DNA of 64,000 nt, taken from positions 62,001-126,000 of the forward strand of contig NZ_OPYI01000002.1 in the NCBI RefSeq assembly GCF_900343085.1. The letters run 5' to 3'. The position numbers and the translations under genes were made by a program. Below the pieces are notes generated by a model. That model worked only from the letters and a program-made list of their open reading frames with translations. It was not told the origin of the DNA and made no database searches. Below, in pieces: positions 26,051 to 34,053 of the stretch (its first letter is position 1; every line of letters begins with the position of its first letter). The DNA comes from Aedoeadaptatus coli. GTDB lineage: Bacteria; Bacillota; Clostridia; Tissierellales; Peptoniphilaceae.

Positions 26051-26659
26051 GAGTTGAATATTATTTTTTAAGCTTTCAAAGGTCTTGTCGCCGATGCCCG
26101 GCACTTCCTTTAAATCCTCCACGGCGGTAAAGGGATGGGCCGTGCGGTATTCAATAATTTTATCGGCGGTTTTTTCGCCGACGCCGGGCAAGGTCATAAG
26201 GTCCTCTTTCGAACCGTTTTGTATGCTCACCGGCCCTTTCGCGGCAGGTGCCGCCTGGGCGGATTGGGCGGGGGCTTGTTCGCCGACTTTCGGAATGTAG
26301 AGTTTTTCCTCGTCACTTAATTTTTTCGCCAGATTAATTTGCGAGGTGTCGGCATTTCCCACGATGCCCCCAGCCGCCGTAATGCCGTCTTTTACCCGGG
26401 CGCCTTTTTCCAGTTCGTAAAGCCCCGGATTTTTTACGGCGCCGCCAATGTCCACGTAGATGGCGGAGCCGATGCCTTCTTCCTCAGCGGGCGCCGCCTC
26501 TTTCTTAAAGTCGTCCCGGGAAACCTCGCCGCTTTCGATGACGAAGGAGGGCTCCTCGGCCCCCTCCGCCTTCAGGCGAAAATGGTAATAGGACACGGTG
26601 AGGACCAGCAGGCAGAGGAAAACAAAGGCCAGCACCTTTTCCCGATCGGTGAGCTTCAT
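26048..26659 (-). CDS. comEA: ComEA-like DNA-binding protein
   Basis: A 203-residue protein with an N-terminal membrane helix (about 9-27), an acidic linker, an SLBB domain (about 66-118, YVDIGGAVKNPGLYEL) and two helix-hairpin-helix motifs at the C terminus (LMTLPGVGEKTADKII and LKEVPGIGDKTFESL). This is the ComEA architecture, an anchored receptor that binds double-stranded DNA for natural uptake. No other competence gene is in the window, so the actual role is not proved. It lies 16 bases after ridA in the same direction. Confidence 0.88.
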   Translation of the reverse strand: MKLTDREKVLAFVFLCLLVLTVSYYHFRLKAEGAEEPSFVIESGEVSRDDFKKEAAPAEEEGIGSAIYVDIGGAVKNPGLYELEKGARVKDGITAAGGIVGNADTSQINLAKKLSDEEKLYIPKVGEQAPAQSAQAAPAAKGPVSIQNGSKEDLMTLPGVGEKTADKIIEYRTAHPFTAVEDLKEVPGIGDKTFESLKNNIQL

Positions 26660-26675
26660 AAGACCTCCGTGGGCG

Positions 26676-27050
26676 TTACTTTACGCGCGCAATGGCTTCG
26701 GCTTCGATGACCACGTTTTTCGGAAGGGCGGTGACGGCGACGCAACTGCGAGCCGGCTTGTGTTCCGTGAAAAATTCCCCGTACACTTCGTTGATGTCGG
26801 CGAATTGGTCCATGTCCAAAATAAAGAGATTCACCTTCATGACGTGGTTGAGGTCGGAACCGGAGGCTTCGAGAAGATTCTTAACATTCGTAAGGCATTG
26901 GCGGGTGGCTTCTTTAATCTCAGTCTTAACTTCCCCGGTTTTCGGATCCACGGGAATTTGGCCCGATAAGTACACGACGCCGCCGTCTTCTACGGATTGG
27001 GAATAGGGGCCGATGGCCGCCACAGTCTTGTCCGTTTGAATCATTTTCAT
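26676..27050 (-). CDS. ridA: RidA-family enamine/imine deaminase
   Basis: A 124-residue YjgF/YER057c/UK114 protein. The IGPYSQ segment near residue 13, VYLSGQIPVDPKTGE and KPARSCVAVTALPKNVVIE with the conserved arginine are the family signature. RidA hydrolyses reactive 2-aminoacrylate and related imines from PLP enzymes. The ATG at 27050 overlaps the rsfS stop by four bases; an earlier in-frame start is rejected because the family begins close to this methionine. Confidence 0.95.
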   Translation of the reverse strand: MKMIQTDKTVAAIGPYSQSVEDGGVVYLSGQIPVDPKTGEVKTEIKEATRQCLTNVKNLLEASGSDLNHVMKVNLFILDMDQFADINEVYGEFFTEHKPARSCVAVTALPKNVVIEAEAIARVK

Positions 27051-27403
27051 TGCTCTTCCTCGCTTTCCCGATTGTCTTTGCCCCACAAACGTTCCAAATT
27101 GTAGAATTCACGCATATCCCGGTGGAAAATATGCACGATCACGTCGCCGTAATCCAAAATAATCCAGCGGGACTGGCCGTTGCCTTCGTGATGGTAGGTG
27201 TGGTAGCCCGCCTCGGCCATTTTGTCTTCCACTTCTTCGGCGATGGCATTTAATTGAGGTGTCGAGCCGCCACTAATAATGACAAAGTAATCGGCGATGG
27301 CCGTCATGTCCCGAATATCCAGGGTTTGAATATCCGCGCCGCCTCTGGCATCGGCGCTTTTTTCGATAATATCTAACATGGCTTGAATATTGTCTTTGCT
27401 CAT
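27047..27403 (-). CDS. rsfS: Ribosome silencing factor RsfS
   Basis: A 118-residue RsfS/Iojap protein that binds L14 and blocks subunit joining in starvation. Family elements: IADYFVIISGGSTPQLNAIAE (in part), EGNGQSRWIILDYGDVIVHI and FYNLERLWG at the end. It sits in the nadD-yqeK-LCP-rsfS order typical of Bacillota and overlaps ridA by four bases. Confidence 0.96.
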   Translation of the reverse strand: MSKDNIQAMLDIIEKSADARGGADIQTLDIRDMTAIADYFVIISGGSTPQLNAIAEEVEDKMAEAGYHTYHHEGNGQSRWIILDYGDVIVHIFHRDMREFYNLERLWGKDNRESEEEQ

Positions 27404-27432
27404 AATTACCTCCTCGCTTTATTTGTACCCTA

Positions 27433-28326
27433 TTACTTCTGCTTTACGTTCATCTTGTAGAATAATTGATCCGCGCCGTCGAAATCCACGATGTAGTAGC
27501 TCAAACCGCCGATCATGTCCGCCGTGCCGGGGATCGTCGCCGTTTGGAGATTTTCCTCGCCGATGGAGATCATGGTGAGCCCCATGCGGGACACTTTCGA
27601 CAGAGGCATATTGCTCGTCGTGTTGTCCATGTAGCTCACCAATAGAGACGGCGCGTGGAGAACGCCTTTGGAGCTCTTCACCTTTTGTACGAAGGCGGAC
27701 ATAAAGGCCTGTTGCGCCTTCACACGATCCAGGTCGGCGTTTTTATAGCCCTTTCTGAAGCGCAGAAACTGCATGGCCTGATCGCCGTTTAAATGCTGAT
27801 GACCTTCTTTCAGGTGAATGGAAAGGGGCGGATCCGCCGAGGGATCTTCGTAATCCATGTCCATGGGCACATAGACGTCGACGCCGTCCACGATGTCTAC
27901 CACGTCTTTAACGAAGGCGTAGTCCACGACGATGTAATAGGGAATGTTCAAATCAAAGTTTTCATTGACGGTCTTAAGGGCCAAATCGGCCTTGCCGTAG
28001 GCGTAGGCGTGATTTAATTTCGTCTTGCCGTGATCCTCGATTTTCACCCGGGAGTCCCGAGGCAGAGAAATCAACGACGCCGACTTCTTCTCCCCGTCCA
28101 CATCCAAGACCATCATGACGTCGCTTCGGGTATTTTCCGCCTTCTTCGAATTTAAACTGTCCACGCCGATTAAGAGGACCTGGAATTTTTCGTTGCTGTT
28201 TTTTAAATCGCTGATCCAGGTCTTCGCCTCGGAATCGTCGCCCATGTTGGTGTAAAAATTCAGGGCGAGGACGCCGACAAAGACGATCAGCAGCGTGAGG
28301 AAAAATCCTCGAAAGAAACTCTTCAT
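27433..28326 (-). CDS. LytR-CpsA-Psr (LCP) family cell-wall glycopolymer ligase
   Basis: A 297-residue membrane-anchored protein: short cytoplasmic tail, TM helix about 5-25, then an extracellular LCP domain. Key segments are LLIGVDS, RSDVMMVLDVD, LISLPRDSRV (arginine and aspartate that bind the lipid pyrophosphate), LNHAYAYG, and LRFRKGYKNADLDR with the conserved arginines. LCP enzymes move teichoic-acid-like polymers from undecaprenyl pyrophosphate to peptidoglycan. It overlaps yqeK by four bases. Confidence 0.93.
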   Translation of the reverse strand: MKSFFRGFFLTLLIVFVGVLALNFYTNMGDDSEAKTWISDLKNSNEKFQVLLIGVDSLNSKKAENTRSDVMMVLDVDGEKKSASLISLPRDSRVKIEDHGKTKLNHAYAYGKADLALKTVNENFDLNIPYYIVVDYAFVKDVVDIVDGVDVYVPMDMDYEDPSADPPLSIHLKEGHQHLNGDQAMQFLRFRKGYKNADLDRVKAQQAFMSAFVQKVKSSKGVLHAPSLLVSYMDNTTSNMPLSKVSRMGLTMISIGEENLQTATIPGTADMIGGLSYYIVDFDGADQLFYKMNVKQK

Positions 28327-28886
28327 TTTCTTTTCTCCATGTAATCATTGTAACAGCGGACGGTGTCTAAATGAACAGCGGTGCCTTGCTTGATGAGAAA
28401 AAGTAAATTGCCCTGCAAGGACGCGGCCATGGCTTCTTTAAGATCGGCCTCGGCTTTTTTTCGCAGATCCTCGACGCCGTCGAAGTTTCGCATGGGCTCC
28501 AGGTAATCGGCCAAAAACACCACCTCTTCCACCGGCGACATGTGGTCCGTGCCCGTGGTGTGGTAGCGAATGGCCCGAAGGATTTCCTCGTCTTCGATGC
28601 CGTAGTCGACTCGCGCCGCCTCCGCCGCCACATAGGCGTGGAGCACTTGAGGAAAGGCCTTGAAGCTGTCCAAGTCCTTTACTTTCAGGCGCTCGGCCTC
28701 TTTCCACAAACGCGCGTTGTCTTTGTATTTGCAAATGTCGTGAAACAAAGCCGCGGTGCGGGCCTTTTCCACATCCACACCGTGAATTTTCGCGAGCTTT
28801 TCCGCCGTTTCCGTGACGCGGAGAATATGCTTGTAGCGTTTTTCGCCGATGGCATCGACGATTTGATCAAATGCAGGCTCTTTCAA
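28323..28886 (-). CDS. yqeK: YqeK HD-domain nucleotide hydrolase (Ap4A hydrolase, symmetrical)
   Basis: A 187-residue HD-domain protein of the YqeK family, reported as a symmetrical diadenosine tetraphosphatase. Metal ligands are seen in HILRVTETAEKLA, AALFHDICKYK (HD pair), HAYVAAE and ADYLEPMRNF. It is encoded directly after nadD with a four-base overlap, the arrangement found across Bacillota. Confidence 0.94.
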   Translation of the reverse strand: MKEPAFDQIVDAIGEKRYKHILRVTETAEKLAKIHGVDVEKARTAALFHDICKYKDNARLWKEAERLKVKDLDSFKAFPQVLHAYVAAEAARVDYGIEDEEILRAIRYHTTGTDHMSPVEEVVFLADYLEPMRNFDGVEDLRKKAEADLKEAMAASLQGNLLFLIKQGTAVHLDTVRCYNDYMEKRK

Positions 28887-29491
28887 TAGATGTAAAACCT
28901 CTTTTTCCTAATGTAGGCCATGACATTGTCGGGAATGAAATACTTTACCGACTTGCCTTGGCGTATGCGATTTCTCAACGTTGTGGAGGATATCTCCAAG
29001 AGGGGCGTGTCGATTAACACCACATCGGCATTATAGGTCGTCTTCAGGTAGCGAATCTCTTCGCGAATGGCCTCTTTTGTAATGGCCCCGTCCCCCGGGC
29101 GCACGGCCACGGCGAATTGCGTCAGCCCCGCCAGGTCGCCGAAGCGCTTCCAGGTCTTTAAATCCTGTAAAATATCGGATCCCAAAAAGAAGTAGAATTC
29201 CGCATCCGGATAAATTGCCTTCAGTGCCAAGAGGGTGTCCACGGAATAGGTGGTGGTTGTCTTTGTCACTTCCAGATCCGACGTTTCGAAATAGTAATTC
29301 CCCGCCACGGCCAGTTCCACCATTTTCATGCGCTCCTTGGCGGTAACGGAGTAATCCCGCTTGTGGGGGGCGTTGCCCGTAGGGATAAACAAGACCTTGT
29401 TTAAGCCCAAGTGGGCCCGCATGTACTCGCTCATCATCAAGTGGCCCATGTGGATGGGATTAAAGGAGCCGCCCATGATCCCGATTTTCAT
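28883..29491 (-). CDS. nadD: Nicotinate-nucleotide adenylyltransferase NadD
   Basis: A 202-residue nucleotidyltransferase for NAD synthesis, joining ATP and nicotinate mononucleotide. The GGSFNPIHMGH motif at 7-17 and the C-terminal SSTTLRNRIRQGKSVKYFIP segment (ISSTxxR type) form the nucleotide site. NAPHK and FLGSDILQDLKTWKR are also family-typical. It follows yhbY by two bases. Confidence 0.96.
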   Translation of the reverse strand: MKIGIMGGSFNPIHMGHLMMSEYMRAHLGLNKVLFIPTGNAPHKRDYSVTAKERMKMVELAVAGNYYFETSDLEVTKTTTTYSVDTLLALKAIYPDAEFYFFLGSDILQDLKTWKRFGDLAGLTQFAVAVRPGDGAITKEAIREEIRYLKTTYNADVVLIDTPLLEISSTTLRNRIRQGKSVKYFIPDNVMAYIRKKRFYIY

Positions 29492-29493
29492 AC

Positions 29494-29784
29494 TTACTCC
29501 AGAACGATCACGGGGTCTTCTTTGGCGGGGCGGTAAAGGGTGAGCTTGCTGCCGATGCCCTGAACGAATTCCGCATTTAAGGCCTCGGTGAGGGTTGCCG
29601 CCGCTTCATTTAAATCCACCGCCGTGTTTTGCAAGAGGGCGATTTTCACCAACTCGTGGTCTTCCAGCAATTGATCGATCTGCTCGATCACCCCCGGCGT
29701 AATGCCGTTTTTACCGATTTGCATCAGCGGCTTCATGCCGTGTGAAAGGCGCTTCAGCTGCGCCCGTTGTTTTCCTGTAATCAT
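29494..29784 (-). CDS. yhbY: YhbY-family RNA-binding (CRM domain) protein
   Basis: A 96-residue CRM-domain protein. The start MITGKQRAQLKRL and the GKNGIT loop (about 23-28) are typical, followed by DHELVKIALLQN and GSKLTLYRP. The family binds ribosomal RNA and is linked to 50S assembly, which fits the neighbouring obg. The ATG at 29784 has a GGGAG site; a longer frame of 13 codons starts inside the end of obg and is rejected. Confidence 0.93.
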   Translation of the reverse strand: MITGKQRAQLKRLSHGMKPLMQIGKNGITPGVIEQIDQLLEDHELVKIALLQNTAVDLNEAAATLTEALNAEFVQGIGSKLTLYRPAKEDPVIVLE

Positions 29785-29791
29785 AAACTCC

Positions 29792-31063
29792 CTACTCGAA
29801 AAATTCAAATTCATAATCCGCAATAAAAACGGATTGGCCTTCTTCTATGCCCAGCTCACGAAGCTTGTCGATGACGCCGTTTTTCCTGAGGTTTTCTTGG
29901 AAATACCGCAGGGAATCCCGGTCGTCGAAGAAGGTGGAGCCCAAAAGACGCTCGATGTACGGCCCGTCCACGATGTAGCGTCCGTTTTCTTTTCTCACCG
30001 AAATGCCCGGTTCCCGCTCTTCTTCTTCCACATAGTATTCCTCGTCCAAACTGTCGTATTCGATATCCGTGTTTTGAAGCACCTCATAGACTTTAAAGAG
30101 CATGGGCTGAATGTCTTTGGTGGTGGCGGCGGATCCGGAAAATACGGTGTAGCCGCGCCCTTCCAATTCCTCCCTGAGCGCAGGTTCTCTCTCCTGTGCC
30201 TCGGGCAGGTCCATTTTATTGATAAAGACGATTTGCGCCTTGTCCTTTAAGGCGATGTTGTAGCCTTCAAGCTCCCGATTAATGGCCTCGAAATCCTCCA
30301 GAGGATCCCGGTAGTAGTCGCCGCTTCCGTCCAAGACGTGAATCAAAACGCCGCTGCGCTCCACGTGGCGCAAAAAGTCGTGGCCTAAGCCCACGCCTTC
30401 TGAGGCCCCTTCGATGAGTCCCGGAATGTCCGCACACACAAAGCTCTTCCCCGGGCCCAAATAGACCACGCCTAAATTCGGCGAAAGCGTCGTAAATTCG
30501 TAATTGGCGATTTTCGGCTTCGCGCTTGAAATCACGGAGAGCAAGGTGGATTTGCCCACATTGGGAAAGCCCACCAGGCCCACGTCGGCGAGGAGCTTCA
30601 GTTCCAAGACGATGGTTCGCTCCTGGCCTTTAAAGCCCATTTGCGCAAAGGTCGGGGCCTGACGGGTGCTGGTCGTGTAGCGGGCGTTGCCCTTGCCGCC
30701 GCCGCCCCCTTGGGCGATGACGAAGCGTTGGCCCGCTTCTTTCATGTCGACGATGATTTTATTCGTCTTCTCGTCCCGCACCAAGGTGCCCACGGGAACG
30801 TTTAAAATAATGTCTTCGGCATCGGCGCCGAATTGTTTTTTGCTGCGGCCGTTTTGTCCGTTTTCCGCCTTGTACACGCGCTTGTAGCGAAAATCCATGA
30901 GCGTCCGCATATTTTCGTCGGCAACGAGGACGACGCTTCCGCCGCGCCCGCCGTCGCCGCCGGCCGGTCCCCCGGCGGGAACGTATTTTTCTCTGCGCCA
31001 AGCCACGGCGCCGTCGCCGCCATTGCCGGCTTTTACCGTAATGGTACATAAATCGACAAACAT
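29792..31063 (-). CDS. obgE: GTPase Obg (CgtA)
   Basis: A 423-residue Obg GTPase for 50S assembly and stringent response. Domains: glycine-rich Obg fold (1-about 157, with YVPAGGPAGGDGGRGG), G domain with P-loop GFPNVGKST (165-173), ADIPGLIEGASEG (switch II) and NKMDLPE, then an OCT domain in the last 80 residues, found mainly in Gram-positive Obg. It ends in a glutamate/phenylalanine-rich tail. An extended -10 promoter lies 24 bases upstream, so it is separate from rpmA. Confidence 0.97.
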   Translation of the reverse strand: MFVDLCTITVKAGNGGDGAVAWRREKYVPAGGPAGGDGGRGGSVVLVADENMRTLMDFRYKRVYKAENGQNGRSKKQFGADAEDIILNVPVGTLVRDEKTNKIIVDMKEAGQRFVIAQGGGGGKGNARYTTSTRQAPTFAQMGFKGQERTIVLELKLLADVGLVGFPNVGKSTLLSVISSAKPKIANYEFTTLSPNLGVVYLGPGKSFVCADIPGLIEGASEGVGLGHDFLRHVERSGVLIHVLDGSGDYYRDPLEDFEAINRELEGYNIALKDKAQIVFINKMDLPEAQEREPALREELEGRGYTVFSGSAATTKDIQPMLFKVYEVLQNTDIEYDSLDEEYYVEEEEREPGISVRKENGRYIVDGPYIERLLGSTFFDDRDSLRYFQENLRKNGVIDKLRELGIEEGQSVFIADYEFEFFE

Positions 31064-31086
31064 CTCACACCCCCAGTATGATTGGT

Positions 31087-31095
31087 ATTATATCA
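31087..31095 (-). promoter_or_regulatory. Extended -10 promoter of the obg operon
   Basis: Minus-strand TGATATAAT, 24 bases before the obg ATG. No good -35 is visible, which is usual when the TGn extension is present. Confidence 0.6.
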
Positions 31096-31141
31096 CAGTC
31101 CGTTTTATGAAAAGATCTCCCATGTCTAAACTCTGTATAAG

Positions 31142-31172
31142 AAAAAATAAACCGCAGATTTCTCTGCGGTTT
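31142..31172 (-). terminator. Intrinsic terminator of rplU-prp-rpmA
   Basis: AAACCGCAGA pairs with TCTGCGGTTT around a GAAA-type loop, followed by ATTTTTT. It lies just after the rpmA stop. Confidence 0.92.
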
Positions 31173-31175
31173 CTC

Positions 31176-31466
31176 TTATGCTAATTCTTCTACGGGAAGA
31201 ACGTTAACTACTTTTTTCTTTTTTCCACGACTTTCAAAGGAAACGCGTCCGTCGGCGGTGGCAAACAATGTGTCGTCGCTGCCGATTCCTACGTTTAACC
31301 CGGGATGAATCTTCGTGCCTCTTTGGCGTACGAGAATGTTGCCGGCTAATACGTGTTGACCGTCGCCTCTCTTCACGCCGAGACGTTTCGATTCGGAGTC
31401 GCGACCGTTTTTAGAACTACCCATTCCCTTTTTCGAAGAGAAGAGTTCAAGTGTAAACAGAATCAT
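31176..31466 (-). CDS. rpmA: Ribosomal protein L27 (bL27) with Prp-cleaved N-terminal extension
   Basis: A 96-residue L27. The body [19 protein letters not shown] and [13 protein letters not shown] is typical. Instead of starting at the mature glycine/serine-rich tail it begins [13 protein letters not shown], the extension seen in Bacillota and cut after phenylalanine 9 by the protease Prp, encoded immediately upstream. Cleavage is required because the mature tail reaches the peptidyl-transferase centre. The gene starts directly after the prp stop. Confidence 0.97.
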   Translation of the reverse strand: MILFTLELFSSKKGMGSSKNGRDSESKRLGVKRGDGQHVLAGNILVRQRGTKIHPGLNVGIGSDDTLFATADGRVSFESRGKKKKVVNVLPVEELA

Positions 31467-31796
31467 CTAAACCTCCTGAGTCTCTATTTTAATGTAATTT
31501 TCGTATGCACTTTCGATGGCGTTTAAGCCTACGACCATGGAACGAAACAAGAGCTCCGTTTCACGGGACACGATGTCTTCCGGCAGGCGGATGCTGACAT
31601 AAGCTTCCGACTGTTCGAAGGCCATGGTGTCTTCGTCGATAGAAAGCAAATCTTCCATGGATAAAACACAGGTCAAGGTGAGGGCACTGACGCCGTGACA
31701 GACGATTTCGCCTACCTCGTCTCCCTCTCCCGCGTGATTGTTCGCCGAAAATCCGAGGATTTTTCCGCGGCGGACAAATAGAGTGACCGTTGTCAT
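31467..31796 (-). CDS. prp: Ribosomal-processing cysteine protease Prp
   Basis: A 109-residue Prp (YsxB family). The catalytic pair is visible as H21 in NNHAGEGD and C33 in GEIVCHGVSALT. Prp removes the N-terminal extension of L27. It lies between rplU (one-base overlap, TAATG) and rpmA, the invariant Bacillota order. Whole-length agreement with the family is good. Confidence 0.95.
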   Translation of the reverse strand: MTTVTLFVRRGKILGFSANNHAGEGDEVGEIVCHGVSALTLTCVLSMEDLLSIDEDTMAFEQSEAYVSIRLPEDIVSRETELLFRSMVVGLNAIESAYENYIKIETQEV

Positions 31797-32104
31797 TACG
31801 CCAAGGATCCGATTTCTACCAGTGTATACGGTTGACGATGGCCACGCTTAATGCGTTCGTTTTTCTTCGCTTTGAATTTATAAACAATAACCTTTTTATC
31901 TTTGGCTTGTTTTAAAACTTTCGCTTCGACTTTGGCATCGGCGACGTAGGGCTTGCCTACATTCACACTGCCGTCTTTGGCGACGAGAAGAACCTTGTCA
32001 AAAGTGACGGCATCTCCTTCGTTGGCATCGAGCTTTTCAACTTTCACCAAGTCGCCTTCGCGAACGGTGTATTGCTTTCCGCCGGTTTCAATGACTGCGT
32101 ACAT
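31796..32104 (-). CDS. rplU: Ribosomal protein L21 (bL21)
   Basis: A 102-residue L21: [18 protein letters not shown] start, [23 protein letters not shown]-binding segment near 74-93 and YTLVEIGSL end. It is first in rplU-prp-rpmA. The ATG is preceded by GAGGAGGTG, which can pair with an upstream AGCACC element (see the leader), suggesting autogenous control. Confidence 0.97.
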   Translation of the reverse strand: MYAVIETGGKQYTVREGDLVKVEKLDANEGDAVTFDKVLLVAKDGSVNVGKPYVADAKVEAKVLKQAKDKKVIVYKFKAKKNERIKRGHRQPYTLVEIGSLA

Positions 32105-32170
32105 TGTAGCACCTCCTCTTTACAAGACTCGCCCCGATAGGTGCTATGCTTTTTACCTATAAGGTGCGGT
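32105..32170 (-). ncRNA. Structured leader of rplU (L21-leader-like)
   Basis: In the transcript, AGCACCT (32139-32145) can pair with AGGTGCT (32108-32114) that contains part of the Shine-Dalgarno. A competing ATAGGT...ACCTAT pairing exists with 32155-32160. Such mutually exclusive stems fit the L21 leader class known in Bacillota, which lets L21 limit its own synthesis. Assignment is by structure and position; a covariance search was not possible. Confidence 0.5.
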
Positions 32171-32181
32171 TACATCAAAGT

Positions 32182-32210
32182 ATATTACCACATATGGTAG
32201 TGAATTACAA
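32182..32210 (-). promoter_or_regulatory. rplU promoter with palindrome in the spacer
   Basis: Minus-strand TTGTAA (32205-32210), 17-bp spacer, TAATAT (32182-32187). The spacer contains TACCA/TGGTA (32186-32199), an inverted repeat placed where a repressor would occlude polymerase. The -35 overlaps the stop codon of the upstream RNase gene. Confidence 0.55.
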
Positions 32211-33386
32211 TTCTTTATTCCGTTTTAATTTATTTTTTACAGCTTCTCTGTGTCTTTCTTCCGCCGCCTGAAGCTGTTGCTCAAAGGGCAGTTCTTTTCG
32301 CTCCCGGGCGATTTCGAAAAGGCCCATGGCGCTGAAGCCGTAGACCGTGGTAATCATGGCATCTTCCGACAGAGCTTCTTTCATAAATGCCGTGAGATCC
32401 GCCATTTGCTCCTCGCTCATGCCGTGGACGAAATCCACCACGATCATGCCGCTCAGATTTCTGAGATGAATTTGCTTGGCGATCTCTTTTGCCGCTTCCC
32501 TGTTCACTTTCATGCGCATGGCGTCGAAGGAGCCCTTCTTTTTCACCGCCGCCATGTTCACGTCCGCCACATAGGCGCCTTCCGTGGCGTCCATGACCAC
32601 ATTGCCGCCGGAGGGAAGGGGCAGGGTCTTTTGAAAAATGGAATTCCACTGGCTGCGCCACTTGGCCGTGGAGCGAATGCTGAAGGAGGGATCCACGACG
32701 CAGTTTAAGTAATTCGGCAAGCGGTCAATGAGCTTTTTGTCGTTGACCACCATGGGCAGATCGCGGTGGCGATTGAGCACGTCCATGCCCCGGTCCTGCG
32801 TTAAAAGGAGTTGGCTCTTCGGAAGAAAGTTGACGGAGCCCTCGATTTTTTCCATCAATCGCCGCAAATGTTCGTATTCACTGGCCATGTGGGCCGACTG
32901 ACAGGATGCGGCTTCCGTGCGAATGATCATGCCTGCCGAGGCATTCAGGCCATGGGCCCAATCCGTGAGGCGCTTTCTTATCTCCCCGTCGTCGATGCGC
33001 TTGGAGATGCGGATCCCCGAAGACTTCGGCAAGAGGACGATGTTTTCGCCGCGAAGGCTGTAGTCCATGGAAAGCACCGCCCGCTTTTGATCCAGTGGGG
33101 ATTTTTTTACTTCCACGATAATGGAGTCGCCGCCTTTAATTTTATCGCGGTAAGCTTTGGGATAGACGTTTTTCATGGGCAGGTACCCGTTTTCATCTTC
33201 CCCGAAATCCACAAAGGCACAGTCCATGGCGGGCAGCACGTTTTTCACGTAGCCTCGATAGATATTTCCCACCTGAGAGGGATTGGACAGAAGATGAATC
33301 GCCCGAATTTCGCCTTCTGAAATAAGGCCCATGATCTTCGGTTCTTCCCCGTCGGCAAACAAGTAGCTGTTAGAGCCGTACTTCAT
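32205..33386 (-). CDS. rng: Short RNase E/G-family endoribonuclease
   Basis: A 393-residue member of the RNase E/G family. An S1-like domain is near 37-110 (GNIYRGYVKNVLPAMDCAF), followed by the RNase H-like and DNase I-like parts. Catalytic aspartates can be placed in TEGAYVADVN and MIVVDFVHG. The usual asparagine-serine-glycine after the first aspartate reads NMAAV, and the C-terminal zinc-link (CPxC) and small domain are absent, so the protein is about 100 residues shorter than E. coli RNase G. The ATG at 33386 has a GGTGA site; the frame opens three codons earlier at GTG. It overlaps the DUF2344 gene and lies upstream of rplU, a common Bacillota order. Confidence 0.85.
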   Translation of the reverse strand: MKYGSNSYLFADGEEPKIMGLISEGEIRAIHLLSNPSQVGNIYRGYVKNVLPAMDCAFVDFGEDENGYLPMKNVYPKAYRDKIKGGDSIIVEVKKSPLDQKRAVLSMDYSLRGENIVLLPKSSGIRISKRIDDGEIRKRLTDWAHGLNASAGMIIRTEAASCQSAHMASEYEHLRRLMEKIEGSVNFLPKSQLLLTQDRGMDVLNRHRDLPMVVNDKKLIDRLPNYLNCVVDPSFSIRSTAKWRSQWNSIFQKTLPLPSGGNVVMDATEGAYVADVNMAAVKKKGSFDAMRMKVNREAAKEIAKQIHLRNLSGMIVVDFVHGMSEEQMADLTAFMKEALSEDAMITTVYGFSAMGLFEIARERKELPFEQQLQAAEERHREAVKNKLKRNKEL

Positions 33387-34053
33387 GATCGTCACCGTCC
33401 CAACTTTTGATCCGACGAATTTGAATGTAGTCGATGTCCACGCCGCGCGGCTCGAAAAGACCCATTAAAAAGCGGTCGGGCCGCAAATTGCCGTTGGCCC
33501 CTGCACGCAAGACGGCGTAAAGGGAGGTGCCCCCCGCTTCTTCTTTCCAGTCCAGGGAAAAGATGCCGTCTTTTATATCTTCTTCCACGACGATGCGCTT
33601 CTTGCCTTTTTTCTTCCGCCGACGAACGAGAATTTCGTCTTGCTCCATGGCATCATTCGCCATTTTTTTCAGCTCATCCGCCCTTTCGTATTGGGCCGCG
33701 GGAAAGAAGAAGCGGTATTGGGTCTTGGCGATGCGCTCAAACACCGATTTCGGATCGAAATCCAACCTGGCTTCGATGATCTCCATGCCCTCGGGCAAGG
33801 CTTCATTGAGCATGGCTTTTATCTTTTCGGGATCGGCGCCGTCTTCCACTTCCATGTCCATGACCTCGAATTCGCTCTCCATGCCCACGCTCAAGGGCTG
33901 GGCGATGGAAAGCTTTTGATGGGGATTAAAGCCTTCGGACCAAAGAATGGGCACGCCCGCCCGTTGAATGGCCCGGTTAAAGAGGCGGATCGTATCCAAA
34001 TGGGAAATGAATTTAATCATGCCCGTCTTTTTAAATGCCATGCGCAGCTGCAT
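33370..34053 (-). CDS. DUF2344 / radical-SAM-associated protein (TIGR03936 type)
   Basis: A 227-residue protein with the KKTGMIKFISHLDTIRLFNR start and VPILWSEGFNPHQKLSIA segment that define the DUF2344 family. These proteins are encoded next to, or fused with, a B12-binding-domain radical SAM protein; the chemical role is unknown. Here it is separate and overlaps that partner's stop by 23 bases. The ATG at 34053 has a GGGGTG site six bases upstream, better than the GTG three codons earlier. An EEDIKDGIFSLDWKEE stretch is acidic and probably surface exposed. Confidence 0.85.
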   Translation of the reverse strand: MQLRMAFKKTGMIKFISHLDTIRLFNRAIQRAGVPILWSEGFNPHQKLSIAQPLSVGMESEFEVMDMEVEDGADPEKIKAMLNEALPEGMEIIEARLDFDPKSVFERIAKTQYRFFFPAAQYERADELKKMANDAMEQDEILVRRRKKKGKKRIVVEEDIKDGIFSLDWKEEAGGTSLYAVLRAGANGNLRPDRFLMGLFEPRGVDIDYIQIRRIKSWDGDDHEVRL

